Below, one piece after another: positions 49,056 through 57,254 of a stretch of DNA of 64,000 nt. The stretch is from CAYMJA01 sp964391095 (GTDB lineage: Bacteria > Patescibacteriota > Minisyncoccia > Minisyncoccales > GWA2-38-27). The notes beneath the pieces were generated by a model that made no database searches, had not been told where the DNA came from, and saw nothing but the letters and a program-made list of their open reading frames with translations. The DNA is taken from positions 4,193 through 68,192 of the forward strand of contig CAYMJA010000003.1 in NCBI GenBank assembly GCA_964391095.1, given 5' to 3'. A program made the translations under genes and the position numbers. Every line of letters begins with the position of its first letter. The stretch's first letter is position 1.

Positions 49056-50072
49056 ATGAAAGAGTGTTATCTGTATAAAAAATTAGTTAATAGAAAGGTT
49101 CAGTGTTTAAATTGCGCTCATTATTGCATCTTATCTCCAGGACAAAAAGGAATTTGCGGGGTCAGAGAAAACCGAAACGACAAACTTTACTCTTTGGTTT
49201 ACGGAAAAGTTGTCGCTATCAACATTGACCCGATTGAAAAAAAGCCATTTTTTCACTTTTTACCCGGAACCCAATCTTTATCAGTGGCTACTGCGGGATG
49301 TAATTTCAAATGCGCTTCCTGTCAGAATTATAATATTTCTCAAATGCCCCAGTTAATTGGAAAAATTGAAGGAGAAGAAATTCCGCCAGAAAAAATTGTT
49401 GAAATAGCTTTGAAAAATCATTTACCTTCAATTTCTTATACTTACACCGAACCAGCTATTTTCTCTGAATACGCCTTAGATATAATGAAATTGGCTAAAA
49501 AACAAGGGATAAAAAACGCTTGGGTTAGCAACGGCTTTTGGTCAAAAGAATTATTTGATTTAATTTTTCCTTATTTGGACGCGGTTAATATTGATTTAAA
49601 AGGTTTTGAAGACGCATTTTATCAAAAATATTGCGGGGGAAAACTACAGCCGGTTTTAGATACCCTAAAAAGGTTAAAAAAGAAAAAAATCTGGATTGAG
49701 GTGACGACTTTGGTTATTCCAACTCTAAATGATTCAGAAAAAAATTTTACTAAAATTGCCGAATTTATAAAAAATGCATTGGGGACTGAGACACCTTGGC
49801 ATATTTCTCAATTTTGCGGAGCTATTTCCTGGAAACTTCAAAATATACCTGATACTTCAACTAAGACATTACAAAGAGCTTACAAAATCGGGAAAGAAAT
49901 TGGCTTAAAATATGTTTATATTGGGAATATCCCCGGAATAAATTCTGAAAATACTTATTGTCCAAAATGCGGCGCTTTAATGATTGAGAGAACTGGATAC
50001 CATATTGCCCGTTTTGATAAAAAAGGCAAATGTTCAAAATGCGAAAAGAATTTAAACTTAATTTTAAACTAA
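49056..50072 (+). CDS. amrS: AmmeMemoRadiSam system radical SAM enzyme
   Basis: 338 residues. N-terminal Cys-rich segment (CLNCAHYCILSPGQKGICGV) then the radical SAM cluster motif GCNFKCASCQNYNIS (CxxxCxxC, about 86-93) in a TIM-barrel-like core. C-terminal zinc ribbon CPKCGAL...CSKCEK. This combination is specific to the AmrS partner of AMMECR1 and Memo-like proteins, a pathway with no settled substrate. Followed by the Memo-like gene after 1 bp. Confidence 0.88.
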   Translation: MKECYLYKKLVNRKVQCLNCAHYCILSPGQKGICGVRENRNDKLYSLVYGKVVAINIDPIEKKPFFHFLPGTQSLSVATAGCNFKCASCQNYNISQMPQLIGKIEGEEIPPEKIVEIALKNHLPSISYTYTEPAIFSEYALDIMKLAKKQGIKNAWVSNGFWSKELFDLIFPYLDAVNIDLKGFEDAFYQKYCGGKLQPVLDTLKRLKKKKIWIEVTTLVIPTLNDSEKNFTKIAEFIKNALGTETPWHISQFCGAISWKLQNIPDTSTKTLQRAYKIGKEIGLKYVYIGNIPGINSENTYCPKCGALMIERTGYHIARFDKKGKCSKCEKNLNLILN

Positions 50073-50073
50073 G

Positions 50074-50685
50074 ATGATTAAATTTGCTTGTTTTTCACCT
50101 CATCCGCCGCTTTTGCTTCCTGATGTTGGCTCAGATGAGGATAAGCAGAAAGTGAAAAAAACAATTAAAAGTTTGGAGCATTTGGGTATGCTGTTAAAAA
50201 AAGTAAATCCAGATGTGATAATCATTTCTTCTCCTCATCCCGATTGGGGATTTAATGTTCCTTTATACTTTTTGGCAAAAGATTTTAAGGGGGAAATCAA
50301 AACCCACCTAACTGAAATGGAAACTCCAAAAGAGTATTTTAATAAAGGTAAAAAGATTTACCAAAATCTCGAAAATAATAAAAAATATGCCCTAATTGCT
50401 TCAGGCGATATGTCCCACTGCCTAAAAGAAGAAGGTCCCTATGGTTTTCATTCTGACGGACCTAAATTTGACAAATCCCTAATAGAATTTTTAAAGAAAA
50501 AAGATATTGAAAATTTCCTAAAATTAGATGAGATGTATCCAGAAGCCGGAGAATGCGGTCTGCGTTCTTTCTCCTTTCTTTTAGGAATTTTAGAAGAGGC
50601 AAAAATGAATTGGCAGCCAGAAATTTTATCTTACGAAGGACCCTTTGGAGTTGGTTATTTAGTAGTAAACGTAAAAGGGTTATAA
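50074..50685 (+). CDS. amrB: AmmeMemoRadiSam protein B / LigB-like (Memo family)
   Basis: 203 residues. Class III extradiol dioxygenase LigB fold: FSPHPPLLLPDVG, ISSPHPDWGF, and ASGDMSHCLKEEGPYGFH carry the His/Asp/Glu metal-site residues. In bacteria this Memo-like family accompanies AmrS and AMMECR1. Its last codons (SYEGPFGVGYLV) are duplicated 3.2 kb downstream at 53901-53945, on the far side of the UPF0182 gene, so the 3' end has been involved in a rearrangement. Confidence 0.82.
   Translation: MIKFACFSPHPPLLLPDVGSDEDKQKVKKTIKSLEHLGMLLKKVNPDVIIISSPHPDWGFNVPLYFLAKDFKGEIKTHLTEMETPKEYFNKGKKIYQNLENNKKYALIASGDMSHCLKEEGPYGFHSDGPKFDKSLIEFLKKKDIENFLKLDEMYPEAGECGLRSFSFLLGILEEAKMNWQPEILSYEGPFGVGYLVVNVKGL
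50626..50670. repeat. 45-bp direct repeat, left copy (amrB 3' end)
   Basis: TTATCTTACGAAGGACC... matches 53901-53945 in 42 of 45 positions. The two copies bracket the inserted UPF0182 region. Confidence 0.9.
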
Positions 50686-50720
50686 TCTGCCGACGGCAAA
50701 TTTTTTCACTATAAAAAAAG

Positions 50721-50747
50721 AAGCCAAGGAAGTTGATCCCTTGGCTT
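50721..50747 (-). terminator. bidirectional terminator between amrB and the UPF0182 gene
   Basis: AAGCCAAGG (50721-50729) / CCTTGGCTT (50739-50747), A-run on the left giving a long U-run for the minus-strand gene. Confidence 0.85.
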
Positions 50748-50759
50748 TTAAGTTTCACT

Positions 50760-53609
50760 TTATTTCTGAAGTAACTGATCGAGGCAGTACTTCAAAAGTT
50801 CAAGCTCTTTACCGGCTTCTTTGTATTTACCTTCACCGGTACATTCTTGCCATTTTCTAAAATGCTCATTGGCCTGCTTTATGAGTTCTTGAACAGAGAT
50901 TGCTGGAGCTTCGGTGATTGTTGCTTGAGTAGGTCTCTCAATGATGACTCTTCCTCTCATTAGAGCTTTCAGAGCATCATCGAATGTATCTGCCCAGACA
51001 AGCCCCCTGCCTTCCTGATAGAGTGCCACCTTTTTCAGTTCCGGAATCTCTATGTTCTCTGCTTGCAAGTAAATGGGCTCTACGTAAAGAATAGTGTCAC
51101 CCAAAGGTATGGCAAGTGTGTTGCCCCTGATGACCTGGGAGCCGCGCTGATCCCAAAGAGTCAACCTCTGTGACATTTCAGAGTCCTGGTCGATCTTCGC
51201 CTCTACTTGCAAAGGTCCTGTTACGAATCTACCCTTCGGAAACTTGAACGTAAACAGTTTCCCATAGTTAGGCATGTCGCATCTACCAGCCATCCACCCA
51301 ATCATAACATTCTTGTTTTTAGGGGTAAATGGAAGCATCTGCAAAAACTCTTCCCTTTCTTCGCCAGGAAGTTTAATAATTACATAATATGGGAGCACTT
51401 CCTGGATTTCTGTCCTGTACTTCTCTCTAGCGACTTCCCAGGCATCTTCCTTATTGTAGAAGACCTGAGGGTCACTCATGTGGTAAATCTCATACATCCT
51501 CGCTTGTACAGATAGGAAGTCTTCAGGGTATCGGATATGCCTCTTCAGGTCATTTGGCATTTCCTCTGACTTCTTAAAAAGATCAGGGAATATGTTCAGA
51601 TAGGTTCGGATAACAGGATCTTTTTCTTCAAATACGTAGAAGATAACATCACCATCATAGGCGTCCACAACAGCCTTCACAGAGTTCCGGATATAATTCA
51701 CACCATTAAGATGTTCTTTCTCCGTACCTCCGTAAGGTTCTGAGTAAGGGTAACAATCAGAGACCGTATAAGCATCCCATATCCACTTGAGTCTTCCTTC
51801 ATCGCTTATAACGATGTAGGGGTCTTTGTCAAACCTGAGGAATGGGGCGAGTGTCTGAAGACGGTCACCGATTTCCCTATGGAACATCACTCGGGTTTCA
51901 GGTGTTATGTAGGCTGACAGAAACAGCTTTATACCATCAAATTTCCAGGCAAAAGCAAATTTTCTGGAGAAAAAGCCAGAACCCACAGATACTCCACCCT
52001 TACCTTCATAAACACACTCCACATTCGTATCGCCCTTTGGGTAATCAAACTCTTTCTGACCTGTATTCACATACACATGATCATCAGTCCTCTCACCATA
52101 GTAGATTTCAGGCCTTTTGAGTTCTATATTCTTTGCCAGTATTATTGGTGGAATGTCCTTAATAAGAAGGTCTGGTCTACCATCCTGGGTAAATCTGTTG
52201 ACAGGATTCAGTGTTAGCCCATAACCATGAGTATACCTGAGTTGTCTGTTAATCCATGTCTGGGCCTTTTCTGGCAACTCTCTTTTCTCTATTTCCCTTA
52301 AAGCCAGCATGACCTGGGTGTACTCGCCGTCCAGAGTATAGCGATCTATGTCTACATCTCCGAATTCGTAATACAACCGGATTTCCTGAACCTGCTTCAG
52401 TCTTGACTTCAAAGGCCTCCAGTCCCAGAGACGGATATTCTTAATTGTCATACTATTCTCTTCAAGAATCTGCTCTGTTAAACTGTCAGAGAATGGAAAC
52501 TCTTTCTCTTCCATTCGGTCAGGGCTTATGGCAAATGCCTCTCTTGTATGTTTGATGTTATACTTTATATAGGGCTCTTCTGCTTTGTTTTCATTGGGCC
52601 TCACCAAGAGAGCCCAATTTAGCCCTGGGACTATCCAGAGACAGCAAGCCATAATAAGGAACCATGCGGCAGGCACAATTACTTTGCCCCAACCGCCGAA
52701 TATTGCGTTCCTTATTCTCTTAGATATAGAAAGCAACAGAATGAGACCTATAAGCAACTGGACAAACAGGAATACCCAATATCCTGGCAATCTTGCATGG
52801 ATATCTGTATATCCTGCTCCTGCAACAACACCCCAGCCCGAATACATCAATTTGTACCGAGCAAGAAAGTTTCCCCAGACGTTCAGGAGAAACACAAGAG
52901 CAAGTAAAAACAAGATGTGCGGCAGAAACCTATTTGCGACTCTTTTCCAATCCCTTCTAATATCCGTCAAATCGTATCCTGTAGGATCTATGATTGCCGG
53001 ATCGGCTACTACTCCTACACCTGCCAGAACGGTAAAGAACAAACAGTAAAGCCATCCCTTCACAAATCCGTAAAACGGAAGGGAGAAAAGATAAAAGCTT
53101 ATGTCTTTACCAAAGATAGGATCAAGTGTTCCTGACTGGACTTGATTGAAGTAAAGAAGTATCTTTGCCCAGTAGGCAGCCGCTACACCACCAAAAATCA
53201 AGGCAAGACCCAGAGAAATCCAACAACCAACACGGGCATATGTTTCCTCATCGCTTTTTTCTCCATCCTCTTCCTTTATCCGACTTAGTCTAATGAGAGC
53301 ACGTTGGAAGTTTCCAAACAGAAAGAAAAAGCTGGCAAAACCGAAAACAAGAAATATCAACAGTTTTGCAAAAAATTCTTTCCAGAACCTACCAGAAAAT
53401 CCAAGGTGGTCAAACCAGAGGTACTCGGTGTAGAACGGAAAAAACCAGAAAAACAAGACCGACCAGAACACTGTGTTTACAACTGCAATCACATTGGATT
53501 TCATCCATTCCCTTCCAGGAACTTCTTTGTCCTTTAAAGACCTAACAAAGTTTACCAGAAGGGGTATAAAACCCAACGCAATTAGCACGAGTAGCATGCA
53601 ACTTAACAT
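50760..53609 (-). CDS. UPF0182 family large membrane protein
   Basis: 949 residues. About seven membrane helices in the first 340 residues (with FYTEYLWFDHLGFSGRFW, a hallmark of the family), followed by a large extracytoplasmic domain (about 345-900) and a short helical end. Function of UPF0182 is unknown. Base composition is visibly richer in G+C than neighbouring genes, and the gene has a strong SD (GGAGG), a consensus promoter and a leader peptide, all pointing to acquisition. It interrupts the amr genes. Confidence 0.88.
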   Translation of the reverse strand: MLSCMLLVLIALGFIPLLVNFVRSLKDKEVPGREWMKSNVIAVVNTVFWSVLFFWFFPFYTEYLWFDHLGFSGRFWKEFFAKLLIFLVFGFASFFFLFGNFQRALIRLSRIKEEDGEKSDEETYARVGCWISLGLALIFGGVAAAYWAKILLYFNQVQSGTLDPIFGKDISFYLFSLPFYGFVKGWLYCLFFTVLAGVGVVADPAIIDPTGYDLTDIRRDWKRVANRFLPHILFLLALVFLLNVWGNFLARYKLMYSGWGVVAGAGYTDIHARLPGYWVFLFVQLLIGLILLLSISKRIRNAIFGGWGKVIVPAAWFLIMACCLWIVPGLNWALLVRPNENKAEEPYIKYNIKHTREAFAISPDRMEEKEFPFSDSLTEQILEENSMTIKNIRLWDWRPLKSRLKQVQEIRLYYEFGDVDIDRYTLDGEYTQVMLALREIEKRELPEKAQTWINRQLRYTHGYGLTLNPVNRFTQDGRPDLLIKDIPPIILAKNIELKRPEIYYGERTDDHVYVNTGQKEFDYPKGDTNVECVYEGKGGVSVGSGFFSRKFAFAWKFDGIKLFLSAYITPETRVMFHREIGDRLQTLAPFLRFDKDPYIVISDEGRLKWIWDAYTVSDCYPYSEPYGGTEKEHLNGVNYIRNSVKAVVDAYDGDVIFYVFEEKDPVIRTYLNIFPDLFKKSEEMPNDLKRHIRYPEDFLSVQARMYEIYHMSDPQVFYNKEDAWEVAREKYRTEIQEVLPYYVIIKLPGEEREEFLQMLPFTPKNKNVMIGWMAGRCDMPNYGKLFTFKFPKGRFVTGPLQVEAKIDQDSEMSQRLTLWDQRGSQVIRGNTLAIPLGDTILYVEPIYLQAENIEIPELKKVALYQEGRGLVWADTFDDALKALMRGRVIIERPTQATITEAPAISVQELIKQANEHFRKWQECTGEGKYKEAGKELELLKYCLDQLLQK

Positions 53610-53625
53610 TTTTCTTCCTCCTTTT

Positions 53626-53679
53626 TTAATTAGAATCGATACAACTGTTACCGAAACGCTTCATCCTCCACATTCTCAA
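53626..53679 (-). CDS. putative leader peptide upstream of the UPF0182 gene
   Basis: TTG start 7 nt after AAAGGAGGTG; encodes MRMWRMKRFGNSCIDSN (17 aa) and stops at TAA 16 nt before the UPF0182 ATG. Its stop is immediately followed by the second SD. Could couple translation or mediate attenuation; no attenuator hairpin is evident. Confidence 0.4.
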   Translation of the reverse strand: MRMWRMKRFGNSCIDSN

Positions 53680-53792
53680 ATAGTATCACCTCCTTTTTAA
53701 TTTTAAATGAGCTATTGAACTCTCAAAATCAAGGTTTTTGGCCTAATTTTCGGTAATTTTAGACCAATAAATTGGTTGATTTTGAATAAAGA

Positions 53793-53821
53793 AGTATAAC
53801 AAACATTAAAAAGTTTGTCAA
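53793..53821 (-). promoter_or_regulatory. promoter of the UPF0182 transcript
   Basis: -35 TTGACA (53821-53816), 17-bp spacer, -10 TATACT (53798-53793). The palindrome ACCAAT-aa-ATTGGT (53764-53777) lies just downstream of the start and could be an operator. Confidence 0.8.
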
Positions 53822-53875
53822 GGATAAAGTATGTGAGTTGAGTTGTTTTTTCTTTTATTTAAACTATAATAATAA

Positions 53876-53905
53876 TTATCTTATCTTATCTTATCTTATC
53901 TTATC
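53876..53905. repeat. pentanucleotide repeat (TTATC)6
   Basis: Six perfect TTATC units run directly into the duplicated amrB 3' end (TTACGAAGG). The single-copy original at 50626 has one unit, so the array was expanded by slippage. Confidence 0.9.
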
Positions 53906-53945
53906 TTACGAAGGACCTTTTGGAGTTGGTTATTTAGTCATAAAC
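53901..53945 (+). pseudogene. duplicated 3'-end fragment of amrB (right copy)
   Basis: Encodes SYEGPFGVGYLVIN in the same register as the end of amrB but has no upstream gene. Leftover of the rearrangement that placed the UPF0182 region between amrB and the downstream amr genes. Confidence 0.8.
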
Positions 53946-53993
53946 TTTACCCTGTTAAATAGTGCTGAAAGCAATTTAACGGGGTGAAAATTA

Positions 53994-54293
53994 ATGAAAT
54001 TTATTATAAAAAATATATCAGGAGAAAACATTGTAAATTTAATGAGAAAGATTGGTTATTATTTCTTGCCGAAAAAAGAATTTGAACTATCTTTTGTTAG
54101 ACCATTGGAAAGAAGCGGCTACCCTAGATTTCATATTTATTTGAAAACTAATAAAGAAAATGACGAAATAATTTTTAACCTCCATCTGGACCAGAAAAGA
54201 CCAGTTTACAAAGGGGCCCCGGCCCACGCCGGAGAATACAGCGGTAAAGTAGTAGAAAACGAAGCCGAAAGAATAAAACAAATATTAGGTTGA
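53994..54293 (+). CDS. 99-aa conserved-looking protein preceding AMMECR1
   Basis: Small basic alpha/beta protein (KNISGENIVNLMRKIGYYFL, RPLERSGYPRFHIYL, LHLDQKRPVYKGAPAHAGEY). Family not recognised. Its TGA overlaps the AMMECR1 region, and it originally followed amrB, so it may belong to the AmmeMemoRadiSam pathway or be a passenger. No SD. Confidence 0.6.
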   Translation: MKFIIKNISGENIVNLMRKIGYYFLPKKEFELSFVRPLERSGYPRFHIYLKTNKENDEIIFNLHLDQKRPVYKGAPAHAGEYSGKVVENEAERIKQILG

Positions 54294-54301
54294 TTTTAAT
54301 A

Positions 54302-54907
54302 ATGAATCAATATATTTCCCTCGCCAAATCGGCAGTAGAAAATTATATTAAAGATAAAAAGGTTATCTCGCCCTTTGAAGATTTACCAGAAGAATTTTTA
54401 ACTAAAAAGTCCGGCGCCTTTATTACAATTGAAAAAAGAGGAAATTTGAGAGGATGTATCGGCACTTATTTACCGACTCAAGGAAATATCGCCCAAGAAA
54501 TTATTCATAATGCTATTGCCGCCGCTATTGAAGATTATCGATTTAACCCGATTCAAAAACAAGAGCTTCCCGAACTATCCTACACAGTTTATATTTTGCA
54601 CAAACCCGAATTAGTTCTAACAAAAGAGGTTTCAGACCCGCCAAAATTTTTCTTCGAAAAACTGAGGCAGGCAGGGCTTGATCCTAAAAAATACGGTATA
54701 ATAATAAAAACAACCCCTATTTCTTCTTCTGGGAAAACAGATGTTATGTTCAATGGCCATACTATTCCCAAATCCGGTCTTTTGCTCCCGAATTTAGAAG
54801 GAGTAGATACGATTGAAAAACAAATCTCTATTGCCTGCCAAAAGGGAGGCATTAATCCTCAAAGAGAAAAAACTATTATTTATCGATTTGAAGTCGCGAA
54901 ACATTAA
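54302..54907 (+). CDS. amrA: AMMECR1 domain protein (AmmeMemoRadiSam protein A)
   Basis: 201 residues from ATG 54302 (a TTG four codons earlier is possible). The AMMECR1 signature RGNLRGCIGTYLP (about 45-58) is intact, with 'DYRFNPIQKQELPELSYTVYIL' and DVMFNGHTIPKSGLLLP. The conserved Cys in LRGCIG is the likely functional residue. Together with AmrS and the Memo-like protein it makes the full three-component set, separated here by the UPF0182 insertion. Confidence 0.88.
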   Translation: MNQYISLAKSAVENYIKDKKVISPFEDLPEEFLTKKSGAFITIEKRGNLRGCIGTYLPTQGNIAQEIIHNAIAAAIEDYRFNPIQKQELPELSYTVYILHKPELVLTKEVSDPPKFFFEKLRQAGLDPKKYGIIIKTTPISSSGKTDVMFNGHTIPKSGLLLPNLEGVDTIEKQISIACQKGGINPQREKTIIYRFEVAKH

Positions 54908-54909
54908 AA

Positions 54910-55578
54910 ATGAAGAATCAAAAAATCGCTAAAATATTATACGATATAGGAGAACTTTTAGATATAAAAGGTGTGAGTTTCAAACCAAAAGCGTACAAAA
55001 AAGCAGCGATTGCCTTGGAGAACCTGGAAAGAGATATTTCCCTTATCTATAAAGAGGAAGGAATAAAGGGTATTAAAAAAATTTCCGGCATAGGTAAAAG
55101 TATTGCCGAGAAAATTGAAGAATATTCAAAAAAAGGAAAAATAAAATACTATGAAGAATTAAAAAAAGAAACGGTCATCCGTCAGATTATCACTCATTAT
55201 TTCAAAACTAAGGGATTGAGTTTAAAAGAGCTTAAAAAAAACGCTAAAAAAAGAAAAATTATTTACTCAAGGTTTACAAAACCGGCTAAGCAACTTTTAG
55301 AATTAGCCGGTTCTTTAGAAAAAGCCAAAGCAGCAATTGACAAAGTAGCCCAATGGGCAAAATCAAGAGATTTGGACTATGCAATTGAAACTGTTTTTAA
55401 AAAATGGCTGGAATTAGACAGATTGAAACCAAAAGAGGTAGTAAAAAAACCATTTTTTCGAGGAAATCCAATGGTTTGGTCGGAAACTAAAAAGAGATGG
55501 TATGTTATTGACGAAAGCGGAGAATGGTTAGAATTTGCCGGTAAAAAGTCGGACATTGAATGGCGAATTGTCAAATGA
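54910..55578 (+). CDS. PolX N-terminal HhH domain fused to a CPR-type C-terminal domain
   Basis: 222 residues. Residues 1-88 match the 8-kDa lyase/HhH part of family X DNA polymerases (IAKILYDIGELLDIKG, 'KAYKKAAIALENL', the HhH loop ISGIGKSIAEKIEEYSKKG). The nucleotidyltransferase palm is absent. Residues about 95-180 (YSRFTKPAKQLLELAGSLEKA ... WAKSRDLDYAIETVFKKW) form a separate helical domain that I associate with stand-alone CPR proteins. May bind DNA without polymerase activity. Two bases after amrA; 3 bp before fmt. Confidence 0.6.
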   Translation: MKNQKIAKILYDIGELLDIKGVSFKPKAYKKAAIALENLERDISLIYKEEGIKGIKKISGIGKSIAEKIEEYSKKGKIKYYEELKKETVIRQIITHYFKTKGLSLKELKKNAKKRKIIYSRFTKPAKQLLELAGSLEKAKAAIDKVAQWAKSRDLDYAIETVFKKWLELDRLKPKEVVKKPFFRGNPMVWSETKKRWYVIDESGEWLEFAGKKSDIEWRIVK

Positions 55579-55581
55579 ACA

Positions 55582-56574
55582 ATGAACAATGAACAAAAAA
55601 TAACAAAAACTAAAATTATCTTTTTAGGAACCCCAAAATTCGGGGCGATTATTTTAGAAGGAATTATTAAAAATAATTATAGGCCTGTTTTGGTTGTTAC
55701 CTCTCCTGATAAGCCAGTTGGAAGAAAACAAGTTTTAACCCCTTCTCCGGTAAAAATAATAGCCCAAAAATATAATATTCCCCTAATTCAACCCTCAAAA
55801 ATTAAAAATTCCAAATCAGAAATTGAAAATATAAAACCAGATTTAATAATTTTAGCTGCCTATGGACAAATTTTGCCAAGGGAAATATTAGAAACCCCAA
55901 AATTCGGCTGCCTAAATATTCATCCTTCTCTTTTGCCAAAATATAGGGGAGCTTCTCCTATCCAATCAGCCATTTTAAATAACGACCAAGAAACCGGTAT
56001 AACAATAATTTTAATGGATGAAAGAATAGACCATGGGCTCATTCTCGCTCAGCGAGAATGGGAAATCCCAAAGCCCAAAACCCAAATCCCAATAACTAAA
56101 GCCACTTACGAAGAATTAAACAAAGAATTAGCTGAGTTGGGAGCAAAATTACTAATAGAAACAATTCCTAAATGGATCAACGGAAAAATTAAACCGCAGC
56201 CGCAAGACGAATCAAAAGCCACTTATACAAAACTTTTAAACAAAGAGAACGGCAGGATTATTTGGAAAAAATCGGCTGGAGAAATTGAAAGACAAATTAG
56301 GGCCTTCCATCCCTGGCCGGGAAGTTTTTGTTTTTGGCAAAAACCTGATAGAATTTTAAAAATAAAAATTCTAAAAGCAAAAATAGTTAATCTGCCGAAT
56401 AGAAAAAACCAGCCAATTGGCAAGACCTCTATCATTCCCAAAAATGAACTTGGTGTTAAATGCGCAAAAGATTTTTTAATTATTGAAAAATTACAACTTG
56501 AGGGCAAGAAACTAGTAAGCTCTAAAGAATTTCTAATGGGACATTCAGAATTTATCGGCACTATTTTACAATGA
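55582..56574 (+). CDS. fmt: methionyl-tRNA formyltransferase
   Basis: 330 residues. Formyltransferase fold with IIFLGTPKFGAIIL, LAAYGQILPREIL, catalytic region LNIHPSLLPKYRGASPIQSAI and 'GITIILMDERIDHG'; C-terminal OB-like tRNA-binding domain from about 215. Start within the triple ATGAACA repeat at 55575-55595. Contains a perfect 21-bp palindrome (56040-56060) and a CCCAAA-rich stretch encoding PKPKTQIPIT. Overlaps efp by 4 nt. Confidence 0.92.
   Translation: MNNEQKITKTKIIFLGTPKFGAIILEGIIKNNYRPVLVVTSPDKPVGRKQVLTPSPVKIIAQKYNIPLIQPSKIKNSKSEIENIKPDLIILAAYGQILPREILETPKFGCLNIHPSLLPKYRGASPIQSAILNNDQETGITIILMDERIDHGLILAQREWEIPKPKTQIPITKATYEELNKELAELGAKLLIETIPKWINGKIKPQPQDESKATYTKLLNKENGRIIWKKSAGEIERQIRAFHPWPGSFCFWQKPDRILKIKILKAKIVNLPNRKNQPIGKTSIIPKNELGVKCAKDFLIIEKLQLEGKKLVSSKEFLMGHSEFIGTILQ
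56040..56060. repeat. perfect 21-bp palindrome inside fmt
   Basis: CATTCTCGCT-c-AGCGAGAATG. Encodes part of LILAQREWEIP. A simple CCCAAA-type repeat follows directly. Confidence 0.7.
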
Positions 56575-57146
56575 GCCCAATCCCCTATTCTGATCTTAAA
56601 AAGGGAGTTCAAATTATCATCAAGAATCAGCCCTATCAAATAATTGAGGCCTCTTCTATGTTTAAAGCAAGGGGGCATTCGGTATTACAGGTAAAATTGA
56701 AAAATCTAATTACCGGAACCATAATTTCAAAAACCTTCCATCCCTCGGATACCTTTGAAGAAACTAAACTTTCTAAAATAAAAGCCAAATTTTTATATTC
56801 CCATCGAGATAAATTTTTCTTCTGCGAGGAAGGAAACCCTTCAAATAGATTTAATCTAACCAGAGAGCAAGTTGGCTCTGTTGTTAAATTTCTAAAGCCA
56901 AATCAGATTGTTGAAGGGATAGTTTTCAAAGACAAAATAATTAATATCTCTCTACCAATAAAAATCCAGTTAAAAGTGAAACAAGCTCCGCCGGGAATTA
57001 AAGGAAACAGAGCCCAAGCAGGCAATAAAACCGTTATTATAGAAACCGGCGCAGAAATCAATGTTCCCCTGTTTATCAAAGAAGGAGATACTATTGAAAT
57101 CAACACTGAAACCAGTGAATACGTCCGCCGGATATCAACGAATTAA
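56571..57146 (+). CDS. efp: elongation factor P
   Basis: 191 residues, three beta-barrel domains: KOW-like domain 1 (about 5-65), OB domain 2 (about 70-130, FCEEGNPSNRFNLTREQVG) and OB domain 3 with the signature GNRAQAGNKTVIIETGAEINVPLFI. Relieves ribosome stalling at polyproline. The loop residue that carries the activating modification is Arg34 (FKARGHS), not the Lys of E. coli; Arg types are rhamnosylated by EarP where known, and no earP or epmA is in this window. Confidence 0.93.
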   Translation: MSPIPYSDLKKGVQIIIKNQPYQIIEASSMFKARGHSVLQVKLKNLITGTIISKTFHPSDTFEETKLSKIKAKFLYSHRDKFFFCEEGNPSNRFNLTREQVGSVVKFLKPNQIVEGIVFKDKIINISLPIKIQLKVKQAPPGIKGNRAQAGNKTVIIETGAEINVPLFIKEGDTIEINTETSEYVRRISTN

Positions 57147-57157
57147 AAATAGTACAG

Positions 57158-57190
57158 TTGTCTGAGGTTAAACTTCGGACAATTTTAATT
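57158..57190 (+). terminator. intrinsic terminator after efp
   Basis: TTGTCTGAGGT (57158-57168) / ACTTCGGACAA (57172-57182), G-U pairs allowed, then TTTTAATTTT. Ends the amrA-polX-fmt-efp run. Confidence 0.6.
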
Positions 57191-57193
57191 TTC

Positions 57194-57233
57194 AATAAAA
57201 AAAGAGGCGGGTATTTTTGAGAAAATATCCGCC
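57194..57233 (-). terminator. intrinsic terminator of the aldolase-like gene
   Basis: GGCGGGTATTTT (57206-57217) / AAAATATCCGCC (57222-57233), U-rich tail on the minus strand. Confidence 0.85.
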
Positions 57234-57254
57234 ATTAAATCATTAAATTGATTT

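Noticed and set aside
52585..53049. 154-codon plus-strand frame within the UPF0182 region
   Set aside because: Antisense shadow of a GC-richer gene; composition follows the reverse complement of membrane helices.
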